Below are positions 41,707-49,548 of a stretch of 64,000 bases of DNA, piece after piece. The notes beneath the pieces were generated by a model. The model was given only the letters and a program-made list of their open reading frames with translations, had not been told where the DNA came from and ran no database searches. Source of the DNA: Streptomyces sp. AM 2-1-1 (GTDB lineage: Bacteria; Actinomycetota; Actinomycetes; Streptomycetales; Streptomycetaceae); the NCBI RefSeq assembly GCF_029167645.1, contig NZ_CP119147.1, positions 3,534,001-3,598,000 of the forward strand, written 5' to 3'. Within the stretch, counting starts at the first letter, position 1. Each line of letters begins with the position of its first letter. A program made the position numbers and the translations under genes.

Positions 41707-42090
41707 ATGGGCTACAAGGTCCACAGCGTGGACGGTCGCTCGGGCGAGGTCGATACCTCGGCGGCCCGCACGTACAGCAAGGAGCTCCGCGTCGCCGCGT
41801 CGGCGGCCGGCACCTACCAGCTGTTCAAGGTCCCGGCGGGTGCCACGATCCTCGCGGTCCGGGCGTACCGGACCGGCGGGACGTCCGGCACCGTCCAGGT
41901 CAAGAAGGGCAGCAGCGACGTTCTCACGTCGCCGCTGGCCACCACGACGGACGCGTGGGCGGGCAGCACCACCGTGCAGAACGCCACCTGCGCGGCCGGT
42001 GACAACCTGTCCGTCGTCCTCGGCACCCCCGCCGGTACCCCGACCGAGACCCTGGTCCAGGTCGACCTGCGAACGGCGGTCCCGGCGTGA
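41707..42090 (+). CDS. Structural head protein (probable decoration)
   Basis: 127 residues. Entirely beta-rich: ELRVAASAAGTYQLFKVPAGATI, VQVKKGSSDVLTSPLA, CAAGDNLSVVLGTPAG. ATG with GGAAGGGA upstream. Located directly after coat; such short beta proteins often decorate the capsid. Its stop overlaps the next gene start. Confidence 0.75.
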   Translation: MGYKVHSVDGRSGEVDTSAARTYSKELRVAASAAGTYQLFKVPAGATILAVRAYRTGGTSGTVQVKKGSSDVLTSPLATTTDAWAGSTTVQNATCAAGDNLSVVLGTPAGTPTETLVQVDLRTAVPA

Positions 42091-42512
42091 CGACCTACTT
42101 CAACAAGCGCACCGGCGACCGGGTCGAGCTCGACGGTCGGTCCGCCCGGCTCGACGGGCTGGAGAACTGGACGCGGCTGGACGGCGACGAGCCGAACCCG
42201 CCGGTGGCCAACGACGGCATCCTGTCCCGGCCGTCCCTCGCGGGCCCGCAGGCCGCTCGGGGGCCGGGACAGGTGCTGGTGGAGACCACACCCCCGGCGC
42301 CCGCCGACGTGCCGACGCAGGACACTCCGCCGGTCGAGCTGACCCCCGTCGACCAGGCCCCGGTGGGCCAGCCCAGCCCGCCGGCCAGGAACGCCAGCCG
42401 CGCCGACTGGCAGGCGTACGCCCGCACGCGCGCCCAGGACTCCGACGAGGAGAACACGATCGACGGCCTCACCCGCGACGAGCTGGTGGCCCGCTACGGA
42501 GGCGATAGCTGA
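42087..42512 (+). CDS. Hypothetical head-region protein
   Basis: 141 residues, GTG start. Short N-terminal fold FNKRTGDRVELDGRSARLDG, a Pro-rich linker, and a C-terminal mini-domain TIDGLTRDELVARYGGD similar to Rho-N/LEM-like helices in other phage head proteins. Coupled to both neighbours. Confidence 0.7.
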   Translation: MTTYFNKRTGDRVELDGRSARLDGLENWTRLDGDEPNPPVANDGILSRPSLAGPQAARGPGQVLVETTPPAPADVPTQDTPPVELTPVDQAPVGQPSPPARNASRADWQAYARTRAQDSDEENTIDGLTRDELVARYGGDS

Positions 42513-43021
42513 TGCCGCTCGCCTCCACACTGGCCATCATGGCCAGCGCTACGCAGACCAGCGCACTCGACTTCGGGACGGCCACCGCGCCGGCCTCCGT
42601 CAGCCGGTCCGTGACCCTCGGGTCCGGCACCGGCGCGGGCAAGGCGGACCGGATCTTCCACGACCGGCGCCTGCTCAACGCATCCGGCACCGAGGACCTC
42701 GACCTCGCGGGCGCCTTGGTCGACGCCTTCGGCGCCACGATCACTTTCGCCCGGATCAAGGGACTGGTGGTCACCGCGGCGACGGCGAACACGAACAGCG
42801 TCGTGATCGGGGCGGCCTCGACGAACGCGTGGGCGACGCTGCTGAACGTGACGGGGACGATCACACTGCGGCCGGGTGCGGCGGTGGCGCTGATGGCCGG
42901 TGCGGCGGACGTTACGGCGTACGGCGTGACGGCGTCGACCGGCGACCTGCTGAAGATCGCCAACTCGGGCGCCGGGTCGTCTGTCTCGTACGACATCGTC
43001 ATCATCGGCGCGTCCGCCTGA
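42512..43021 (+). CDS. Beta-rich structural protein
   Basis: 169 residues, small amino acid-rich (Ala, Thr, Gly, Val). Features SALDFGTATAPASVSRSVTL and TFARIKGLVVTAATANTNSV, resembling phage virion proteins of unknown placement. Followed by a hairpin. Confidence 0.7.
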   Translation: MPLASTLAIMASATQTSALDFGTATAPASVSRSVTLGSGTGAGKADRIFHDRRLLNASGTEDLDLAGALVDAFGATITFARIKGLVVTAATANTNSVVIGAASTNAWATLLNVTGTITLRPGAAVALMAGAADVTAYGVTASTGDLLKIANSGAGSSVSYDIVIIGASA

Positions 43022-43032
43022 CTGCCCCCTTC

Positions 43033-43064
43033 GGCGGGGAAGGCCCACGCGCGCCTTCCCCGCC
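43033..43064 (+). terminator. Hairpin between head genes
   Basis: GGCGGGGAAGG / CCTTCCCCGCC stem, 12 bases after the stop at 43021. Confidence 0.6.
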
Positions 43065-43182
43065 GCCTCAGACCCTCCCCCTGGTGGCGGGACGGACGGC
43101 CGCTCTGCGCGGCTCGGTGGTGGACGCGGCGCCCGGCTGGTGACCGGGCGCCGCTACACCCCCTGACCCGGACGGAGAGCCC

Positions 43183-43848
43183 ATGCCCGTAGCAGGCACC
43201 CAGACCACCGCGTCCCTCGCGGTTCCCATTCACGACGGCACCACGGCCGTCTCGCTCATCGTGACCAGCCCTTCGGGGTCGGTATCCACACCCGCACCCA
43301 CAGCTGTGGACGGCGGGGCCACTTGGACCGCACCGGTGACGTACACGGTGGCCGGAGTGTGGGGGCTGTCCTGGACGGTGACCGGCACCGGCGCAACTCA
43401 CGAGCACCAGCTCGTGTCCGTCGCGCCGCTCTCGGGCGCGCCCGGGGACGGCCGGGTGTACGCGACCACGACCGACCTCGCGGCCTACCTCGGCGCGGCC
43501 CCACCGGTGGAGGCCGGACGGCTCCTGGAGCGCGCGTCCGAACTTCTCGACGCCGACTTCCTGTTGACGGCGATCTACGACGTGGACTGCGCCGGACGGC
43601 CGACGCACCCGCTCGTCACGGCCGGGTTCCGCGACGCGGTTTGCGCCCAGGTCGAGTTCTGGGGCGAGGTCGGCGAGGAGACCGACATCTCCGGGCCCCT
43701 CCAGGGCGCGCAGATCGGCTCGGTGAACCTCCAGTTCGGCGCCGGCGCCAACCGCGCCAGCCCGTCCTACTACGCCCCGAAGCTCGTCCGGGCGCTTCGC
43801 ACCATCCCCTCGGAGCACATCCAGTTCACGGTCCTGGCGAGCTGCTGA
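43183..43848 (+). CDS. Head-tail connector (gp6-like) with Ig-like N-terminus
   Basis: 221 residues. N-terminal ~85 residues resemble an Ig-like beta sandwich (VSLIVTSPSGSV ... TAPVTYTVAGVWGLSWTV). The rest resembles HK97 gp6-type connectors: TTTDLAAYLGAAPPVEAGRLLERASELLDADF. Coupled to the next gene. Confidence 0.78.
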   Translation: MPVAGTQTTASLAVPIHDGTTAVSLIVTSPSGSVSTPAPTAVDGGATWTAPVTYTVAGVWGLSWTVTGTGATHEHQLVSVAPLSGAPGDGRVYATTTDLAAYLGAAPPVEAGRLLERASELLDADFLLTAIYDVDCAGRPTHPLVTAGFRDAVCAQVEFWGEVGEETDISGPLQGAQIGSVNLQFGAGANRASPSYYAPKLVRALRTIPSEHIQFTVLASC

Positions 43849-44165
43849 TGGCCGCCATCCCGAAGCGCTTCCTCCGGCACCGCATCCTCGTCGAGCCGTA
43901 CCGCGGCCGCTCCAGCACCGGGGATCTGTATGGGCCCGCAGTCGAGGTGCGGTGCCTCCTCGACGAGAAGACCCGGAACGTGCGTACTCCGGGCGGCGAC
44001 GTCGTGGTGTCGTCGTCGACCGCCTACGCCTCCCCGGGCACGACCGCCCCGCCACGATCCCGCGTCACCCTGCCGGGCGGCCGGACGACCAAGGTCATCC
44101 AGGACGCACCTCGGGACAGCGGCGGCCTCGGAGCCCCCGACCACGTAGAGATCCAGCTCGAATAG
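43848..44165 (+). CDS. Head-tail joining (stopper) protein
   Basis: 105 residues. Beta-rich RHRILVEPYRGRSSTGDLYG, VRCLLDEKTRNVRTPGGDVV; pattern of phage head-tail stoppers (gp16 / Gp9-like). ATG overlaps the connector stop. Confidence 0.75.
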   Translation: MAAIPKRFLRHRILVEPYRGRSSTGDLYGPAVEVRCLLDEKTRNVRTPGGDVVVSSSTAYASPGTTAPPRSRVTLPGGRTTKVIQDAPRDSGGLGAPDHVEIQLE

Positions 44166-44179
44166 AGGGGTCGTCGCCC

Positions 44180-44527
44180 ATGCCGCGCTACACCCTGCGC
44201 CTCGACCTGCCCCAGGTCGAATCGGACCTCCGGCCCGCAGCCGCGCGCGGTGCGTTCCTCGCCGCCGAGTACGTTCTCGGCGAGTCTCAGGCCGTCGTCC
44301 CGCTGGACGAGGCCGCCCTGTCCCGCTCAGGGACGGCATCGGTCGATGAGGCGTCGCTGACGGGTGCGGTCTCGTACGACACCCCCTACGCCGTCGTTCA
44401 GCACGAGCGGCTCGACTTCCGGCACGCGCCGGGGCGGCAGGCGAAGTACCTGGAGCAGCCCCTGTTCCAGGCCCGCCAGCAGGTCGCTGCGATCGTCGCC
44501 GCTGAGCTCCGGCGGGCGATGCGATGA
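44180..44527 (+). CDS. Minor capsid / tail completion protein (gp10-like)
   Basis: 115 residues. LRLDLPQVESDLRPAAARGAF, QAVVPLDEAALSRSGTASVD, GAVSYDTPYAVVQHERLDFR: the HK97 gp10-like pattern in which V.YDTPYA and HE are conserved. Stop overlaps the tail terminator start. Confidence 0.83.
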   Translation: MPRYTLRLDLPQVESDLRPAAARGAFLAAEYVLGESQAVVPLDEAALSRSGTASVDEASLTGAVSYDTPYAVVQHERLDFRHAPGRQAKYLEQPLFQARQQVAAIVAAELRRAMR

Positions 44528-44955
44528 CGTACACCGTCGACCTGGTCGAAGGTCTCGCCGACCTGCTGACCGCAGAGGCCCTCGGCGTCTACCGGCCGGA
44601 CTCCCCGCTCGTCCCGACCGAGACCGCGATCGTCCTCGGGGTGATGCCCGAGGACCCCGACCGGGTGCTCTGCCTCACGGCGTACCCGGTCGAGGACACG
44701 GACCTCACGGACGCGATCACCGCGGTGCAGATCCGGATCCGGGCGGGGCCCGACCCGCGCGCCGCCGACCGCCTGGCCGACCAGCTCTTCGGGCTCCTGC
44801 ACGAGCGGCGGTCCTACCGCCTCCGAGGCGTGTACGTCGCCCTGTCTTGGCGCGAGTCGCAGGCGTGGATTGGCCAGGACGTCCACGGCCGCATGGAGCT
44901 CACTGCGAATTACTACCTCCGGACCACCCGGCCGGGTCCCTTCCTGAACGAGTAG
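44524..44955 (+). CDS. Tail terminator protein (Minor_capsid_3-like)
   Basis: 143 residues. VDLVEGLADLLTAEALGVYRP, ITAVQIRIRAGPDPRAADRL and LFGLLHERRSYRLRGVYV match the phage minor capsid 3/tail terminator pattern. Located just before the major tail protein, as expected. Confidence 0.83.
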   Translation: MTYTVDLVEGLADLLTAEALGVYRPDSPLVPTETAIVLGVMPEDPDRVLCLTAYPVEDTDLTDAITAVQIRIRAGPDPRAADRLADQLFGLLHERRSYRLRGVYVALSWRESQAWIGQDVHGRMELTANYYLRTTRPGPFLNE

Positions 44956-44964
44956 GAGCAGCAC

Positions 44965-45441
44965 ATGTCCACACCCACAGAGCAGACCGCGCTCGCCCGC
45001 CGGTGGCGCACCCAGATCAACATGGCCGCCGCCGGGGACACCCCGGACTGGCAGACCCTCATGGGCGTCACGGACTTCAAGCCCCCGGCGCCGGACCCGA
45101 ACATCGAGGACTCCAGCGACTACGAGTCCGCCGGCTGGAACGGGAACACGAAGACCGCGCAGGGCTGGGAACTCGGCTTCAAGATCAACCGGAAGACGAA
45201 CGATCAGGTCAAGGTCTTCCACCCGACGCACGAGAAGCTCCGCGCGGCTGCCTGGGGCTGGGGCAGCAACAGCACGGCCCACCTGCGATGGTTCGACCGC
45301 GACGGTCTCCCCGAGGCGTACGAGGGCAAGGGCATCGTGAAGTGGGAGGCCAGCGGGGGCGAGCACACGGCCTTGGAGCAGGTCGACATCACGATCACCG
45401 GTGACGGCGCCCTGCTCCTCATCGACAACCCGCTCGCCTGA
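44965..45441 (+). CDS. Major tail protein
   Basis: 158 residues, ATG with AGGAGCAG. Includes WQTLMGVTDFKPPAPDPN, SDYESAGWNGNTKTAQGWEL and ALEQVDITITGDG, the pattern of siphovirus tube proteins. Position between tail terminator and the frameshifting chaperones is diagnostic. Confidence 0.88.
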   Translation: MSTPTEQTALARRWRTQINMAAAGDTPDWQTLMGVTDFKPPAPDPNIEDSSDYESAGWNGNTKTAQGWELGFKINRKTNDQVKVFHPTHEKLRAAAWGWGSNSTAHLRWFDRDGLPEAYEGKGIVKWEASGGEHTALEQVDITITGDGALLLIDNPLA

Positions 45442-45962
45442 TGGCCGGGTTCGAGGCGTTGGACGCCTTCCTCGACGACCATCTGGAGCTCCCGGTCGAG
45501 GGCCGGGACGGGACGACGCGTACGTACCGGATCGAGGACCCGTCCGCCGAGGACGGTCTCAAGGTGGAGAAGATCACGACGCTCGCGGCCCGGCTGGTCG
45601 CGGGCGGCGCCGCACCGACCGACTCCGGCCTGGACGACCAGGAGGAGATCGACCTCTACCGGCTCTGTCTGGGCGACACCTACGAGGTGCTGGCCGCCGA
45701 GGTGTCGTGGTCCCGCTTCAAGCACGCGGCGTTGACGGCGATGATGTGGATCACAGCTGACCGGGAGACCGCCGAGCAGTACTGGGCTTCGGGCGCTGGC
45801 CTGGGAAAAGCGCCGAATCGCGCGGCACGCAGGCAGCAGGCCGGGCGCGGCTCCTCGGCAAAGGCTGCGGCGACTACGACCCGGAAACGGGCCTCTACGA
45901 GTGGTACGAAGGCGGCGTCCCGGCCCAGAAAGACCAAGGCCGCGGCGCCGGACCAGAGCTGA
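45441..45962 (+). CDS. Tail assembly chaperone (gpG-like)
   Basis: 173 residues, zero-frame product. N-terminal ~115 residues globular (FEALDAFLDDHLELPVEGRD, LYRLCLGDTYEVLAAEVSW); C-terminal tail is very basic and Lys/Ala/Thr-rich. A GGGAAAA slippery heptamer at 45803-45809 lies within the gene. Acts with the frameshifted product on the tape measure protein during tail assembly. Confidence 0.9.
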   Translation: MAGFEALDAFLDDHLELPVEGRDGTTRTYRIEDPSAEDGLKVEKITTLAARLVAGGAAPTDSGLDDQEEIDLYRLCLGDTYEVLAAEVSWSRFKHAALTAMMWITADRETAEQYWASGAGLGKAPNRAARRQQAGRGSSAKAAATTTRKRASTSGTKAASRPRKTKAAAPDQS

Positions 45963-46153
45963 CCTGGCACAGCCTCCTGGAGCAATGGGCTCTGATCGAG
46001 GCCGACTTCCAGCAGACCTATGGTCTCGACCTCTCCACCCCAAGCCTGATGCAGACCAGGACCTGGCGGTGGATGCGGGTCCGCATCTACGGGCTCCTCT
46101 CCGCTGAGACCCGAATCAACCGGCACTTCGCGCCTCCTGAGCGCTCTTCCTGA
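45441..46153 (+). CDS. Tail assembly chaperone -1 frameshift product (gpG-T-like)
   Basis: After slipping from GGA-AAA to GGG-AAA at 45803-45809, the -1 frame stays open to TGA 46151-46153, giving ~237 residues. The new part contains LLGKGCGDYDPETGLYEWYEG, SLLEQWALIEADFQQTYGLD and TWRWMRVRIYGLLSAETRIN, typical of the T portion of tail chaperones. No independent start is apparent for it. The slip site is the canonical X XXY YYZ form. Frameshift efficiency is unknown. Confidence 0.88.
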
Positions 46154-46163
46154 GGAGGCCCCT

Positions 46164-49100
46164 GTGGCGCTGTCCATCGGCGAGCTGGTTGGCTACATCC
46201 GGCTCGACGGTGGACAGGTCCGCCCTGCCCTCCAGCAGGCGGAGCGCTCGCTCCGTACGTCCGGCGAGCGGATGGGCGATGACGCCGAGGAGGCCGGCCA
46301 GCGGGCAGGCTCGGCCCTCGGGGAAGGGCTGGCTCGCGCGGTCAACGAGTCGGTCCGGGACGGCCGCAGTCGGCTCGTGGCCACCGCGCACGAGTCCGGT
46401 GACGCGGCAGGGGAAGCACTCGGCGCCGCCCTGGAGAACGGAGCCCGCCAGGCTGGCACCGACGCCGGGGACACGCTGGGCGAGGGGCTGACCCGCGCGG
46501 TCGATGGGTCGATCCGGGACGGCCGCGGCCGGTTCGTCTCGGCTGCCCGCCAGTCTGGCGCCGCAGCCGGAGACGCCCTCGGCGAGGCCCTGGAGGACGG
46601 TGCGCGCGAAGGCGCCGACGACGCGGTGGACGCCGCCGAGGGAGGCCTCTCCCGGCTCCAGACCATCGCAGCCGGCGCGGGCGTAGCTGCCGGTGGCGCG
46701 CTCATGGTCGGTCTCTCCGAGTACCTCGACCAGTCCACGATCCTGGGCGAGCTGGAGGGAAAGCTCGGCGCGACTCCGGCGATCGCCCAGCGGTACGGCA
46801 AGGCCGCCGGACGGCTCTTCGCGTCCGCGATGGTCGAGGACTTTCAGACTGCCGCCGACACCATGGCCGCGATCTCGCAGGCTGGGTTCGTCCCCCCGGA
46901 GACGACGGAGCGACAGCTCGCCCGGATCGGCGAACGCATCGCCGTCACCGCCCGCACTCTCGGCGAGGAAGTGGCGGGCGTCACGGCCACGGTCGGCAAA
47001 ATGATCAAAACCGGCATGGCCAAGGATGCCGATCAGGCGATGGATATCCTCGTCAAGGCCCAGCAGAGGGGCCTGAATGCGTCTGAGGATCTCCTCGACA
47101 CGTTCGACGAGTACAGCACCCAATTCCGTAAGGTTGGAATTGACGGCCCGATGGCTATGGGGCTGGTCTCTCAGGCTCTCGCGGGTGGTGCACGTGACAC
47201 AGATATCGCGGCCGACGCCATCAAGGAATTCTCGCTTCTGTCGATCGACGGGAGCGCGGGTGCGGTCGCAGCGTATAAAACCTTGGGTCTCAGCTCGAAG
47301 AAGATGATCGCCACTCTGGCGGCGGGGGGACCCGGCGCCACCAAGGCGATGGACACGATCTTCGACAAGATCCGAGGGCTGAAAGACCCCGTCGATAAAA
47401 ACACTGTCGCCATTGGACTTTTCGGAACCAAGTTCGAGGATCTTGGCGCCGCTTTCGACTATATGGATCCCTCGGCCGCCATTGCTGAATTTGGCGCGTT
47501 CAAGGGGTCGGTAGACGCCGCTGGAAAGGCGATCTCTGATTCCGCCGGTGTGCGCGTAGAGCGATTCAAGCGTGCCATCAGCCAGGGCATCGTGAACGTG
47601 ATCGGCGCCCAGGCCATTCCGGCGATGATGAAATTCGGTGGGTGGGCGCAGAAGAATTCCGGCACGCTGAAGGTGGTCGCGGGCGTGGCCGCGGGCGTCC
47701 TCGTCCCCGCGCTGGTGCTCATGGGCGTGACGGCGACAGTGCGCGGCGCCCAGGTCGCGGCGGGCTGGGTGACGTCGGGGGCCGCGTCGCTGGGCTCGGC
47801 CGGAACTCAGGTCGCCGCCGGGGCTCGTGTGGTGGGCACGTGGCTGCTGATGGGCGGCCGGGCGGTGGTCTCTGCTGCTGGCGTGGTCGGCGGGTGGGTG
47901 GCGACCGGCGTGGCGGCTGCGGGCTCCGCTGCCGCGCAGGTGCTTGCTGGCGCGCGCGTGGTCGGCGCCTGGCTGCTGATGGGTGCACAGTCGCTGATCC
48001 AGGGGGCGCGGATGGCCGCCGCCTGGGTCATCGGGATGGGTCCCGTCGGCTGGGTCATCGCGGTCCTGGTCGGGCTGGGCCTGCTGATCTGGAAGAACTG
48101 GGACAAGATCACCAAATGGACCGGTCAGGCATGGGACTGGATCTGGGGAAAGATCAAGGCGGTCGGCGTCTCGATCGTCACCACGGTCGCCGGATTCATC
48201 GCGGGCGCCCTCCAGAAGTGGGACGGCCTACAGCGCGGCGTAGCCACGAAGACGATTGCCCTGATCGGCTTCGTGACCGGACTCCCCGGGCGTATCTCCC
48301 GAGGCATCGGCAGCCTGAACAGTCTTCTGCTCCAGAAGGGCCGGAACGTCGTCCAGGGGTTGTGGCAGGGCATCCAGTCCATGGGCGGCTGGATCAAATC
48401 GCAGATCATGTCGTGGGCGACGTCAGTCATCCCGGGGCCGATTGCGAAGGCGCTCGGGATCGCCTCGCCGTCGAAGGTCACGAAGGCGCAGGGGCGGTGG
48501 ATTGCGCGCGGCCTGGTCGACGGGCTCACCGGCTCGGCAGCCCAGGTCAGGGCGGCGACGGCGAAGATCGCGGACATCGTCACGGACAGCCTCAAGCCGG
48601 GGAAGACCCGGTCGCGGGCGCTCGGACGGATCAGTGCCGACAGCAAGAAGCTGATCGCGCTGGCCAACCGCGAGGCGACCGTCGCGGCACGGCTGAAGAC
48701 CGCGCAGAAGCAGCTCGCCGACCAGATCGCCGCTCGGGACAAGCTGGCCGCAGACGTGAAGAAGGGGGTCCTCGACAGCGCGAACATCACGTCGATGGAG
48801 GGAGCGTCCTCCGCCGACTCGATCATCCAGACCCTCGCGGCTCGGGTCTCGCAGGCGCAGACTTTCGCGGCCCAGCTCGCGGCCCTGACGAAGAAGGGTA
48901 TCCGGGCCGACCTGGTGGCGCAGATCGCGTCCGCCGGGGTGGATCAGGGGGCGGCGGCTGCGGCGACCCTGGCCAGCGCGTCGAGCAGCCAGGTCAAGCA
49001 GCTCAACTCCACCCAGGCCGCGCTCGTCACGGCAGCCGGCAAGGCCGGGTCGACGGCGGGGAACGCGATGTACGGCGCGGGCATCAACGCCGCGCAGGGC

Positions 49101-49535
49101 CTGGTGAAGGGCCTCCAGAGCCAGCAGAAGGCGATCGAGCGGCAGATGCTCACGATCGCCAAGGGCATGACCAAGGCCATCCGGCAGGCCCTCGGGATCA
49201 AGTCGCCTTCGCGGGTTATGGCGGCCATCGGTCGGTTCATCCCGCGCGGTCTCGTCCAGGGCATCGACGGCAGCCGGTCCATCGTGGACCGGTCGATGGC
49301 CGGACTCGTTGACCCGTCCGCGGTCCTTACGCCGGCCGGCCTCGGAGCGGCTGGTGCAGCTGGTCAGGCCGGATCGACCAGCCCGACCAGCTCCACAAGC
49401 ATTCCACGCACGATCATCGAGATCCGCTCCTCCGGATCGCGGCGCGACGACCAGCTCCTCGAGGAGCTCCGTGCCGCCATCAAAATCCGGGGTGGCGACG
49501 TCCAGCTGGTGCTCGCCGGCAAGAAGGCATCGTAG
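46164..49535 (+). CDS. Tape measure protein
   Basis: 1123 residues, GTG start with GAGGAGG overlapping the upstream stop. N-terminal helical repeats (GDAAGEALGAALENGARQAG; GDALGEALEDGAREG), central PhageMin_Tail-type domain (~170-450), two hydrophobic segments (GVAAGVLVPALVLMGV, WVIAVLVGLGLLIWKNW), and a helical C-terminal half with two SPSKV/SPSRV motifs (ALGIASPSKVTKA, ALGIKSPSRVMAA). Sets tail length and helps DNA entry. DNA between ~46990 and ~47650 is less GC-rich than the rest. Confidence 0.95.
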   Translation: MALSIGELVGYIRLDGGQVRPALQQAERSLRTSGERMGDDAEEAGQRAGSALGEGLARAVNESVRDGRSRLVATAHESGDAAGEALGAALENGARQAGTDAGDTLGEGLTRAVDGSIRDGRGRFVSAARQSGAAAGDALGEALEDGAREGADDAVDAAEGGLSRLQTIAAGAGVAAGGALMVGLSEYLDQSTILGELEGKLGATPAIAQRYGKAAGRLFASAMVEDFQTAADTMAAISQAGFVPPETTERQLARIGERIAVTARTLGEEVAGVTATVGKMIKTGMAKDADQAMDILVKAQQRGLNASEDLLDTFDEYSTQFRKVGIDGPMAMGLVSQALAGGARDTDIAADAIKEFSLLSIDGSAGAVAAYKTLGLSSKKMIATLAAGGPGATKAMDTIFDKIRGLKDPVDKNTVAIGLFGTKFEDLGAAFDYMDPSAAIAEFGAFKGSVDAAGKAISDSAGVRVERFKRAISQGIVNVIGAQAIPAMMKFGGWAQKNSGTLKVVAGVAAGVLVPALVLMGVTATVRGAQVAAGWVTSGAASLGSAGTQVAAGARVVGTWLLMGGRAVVSAAGVVGGWVATGVAAAGSAAAQVLAGARVVGAWLLMGAQSLIQGARMAAAWVIGMGPVGWVIAVLVGLGLLIWKNWDKITKWTGQAWDWIWGKIKAVGVSIVTTVAGFIAGALQKWDGLQRGVATKTIALIGFVTGLPGRISRGIGSLNSLLLQKGRNVVQGLWQGIQSMGGWIKSQIMSWATSVIPGPIAKALGIASPSKVTKAQGRWIARGLVDGLTGSAAQVRAATAKIADIVTDSLKPGKTRSRALGRISADSKKLIALANREATVAARLKTAQKQLADQIAARDKLAADVKKGVLDSANITSMEGASSADSIIQTLAARVSQAQTFAAQLAALTKKGIRADLVAQIASAGVDQGAAAAATLASASSSQVKQLNSTQAALVTAAGKAGSTAGNAMYGAGINAAQGLVKGLQSQQKAIERQMLTIAKGMTKAIRQALGIKSPSRVMAAIGRFIPRGLVQGIDGSRSIVDRSMAGLVDPSAVLTPAGLGAAGAAGQAGSTSPTSSTSIPRTIIEIRSSGSRRDDQLLEELRAAIKIRGGDVQLVLAGKKAS

Positions 49536-49548
49536 GAAGGGGTCCGTA

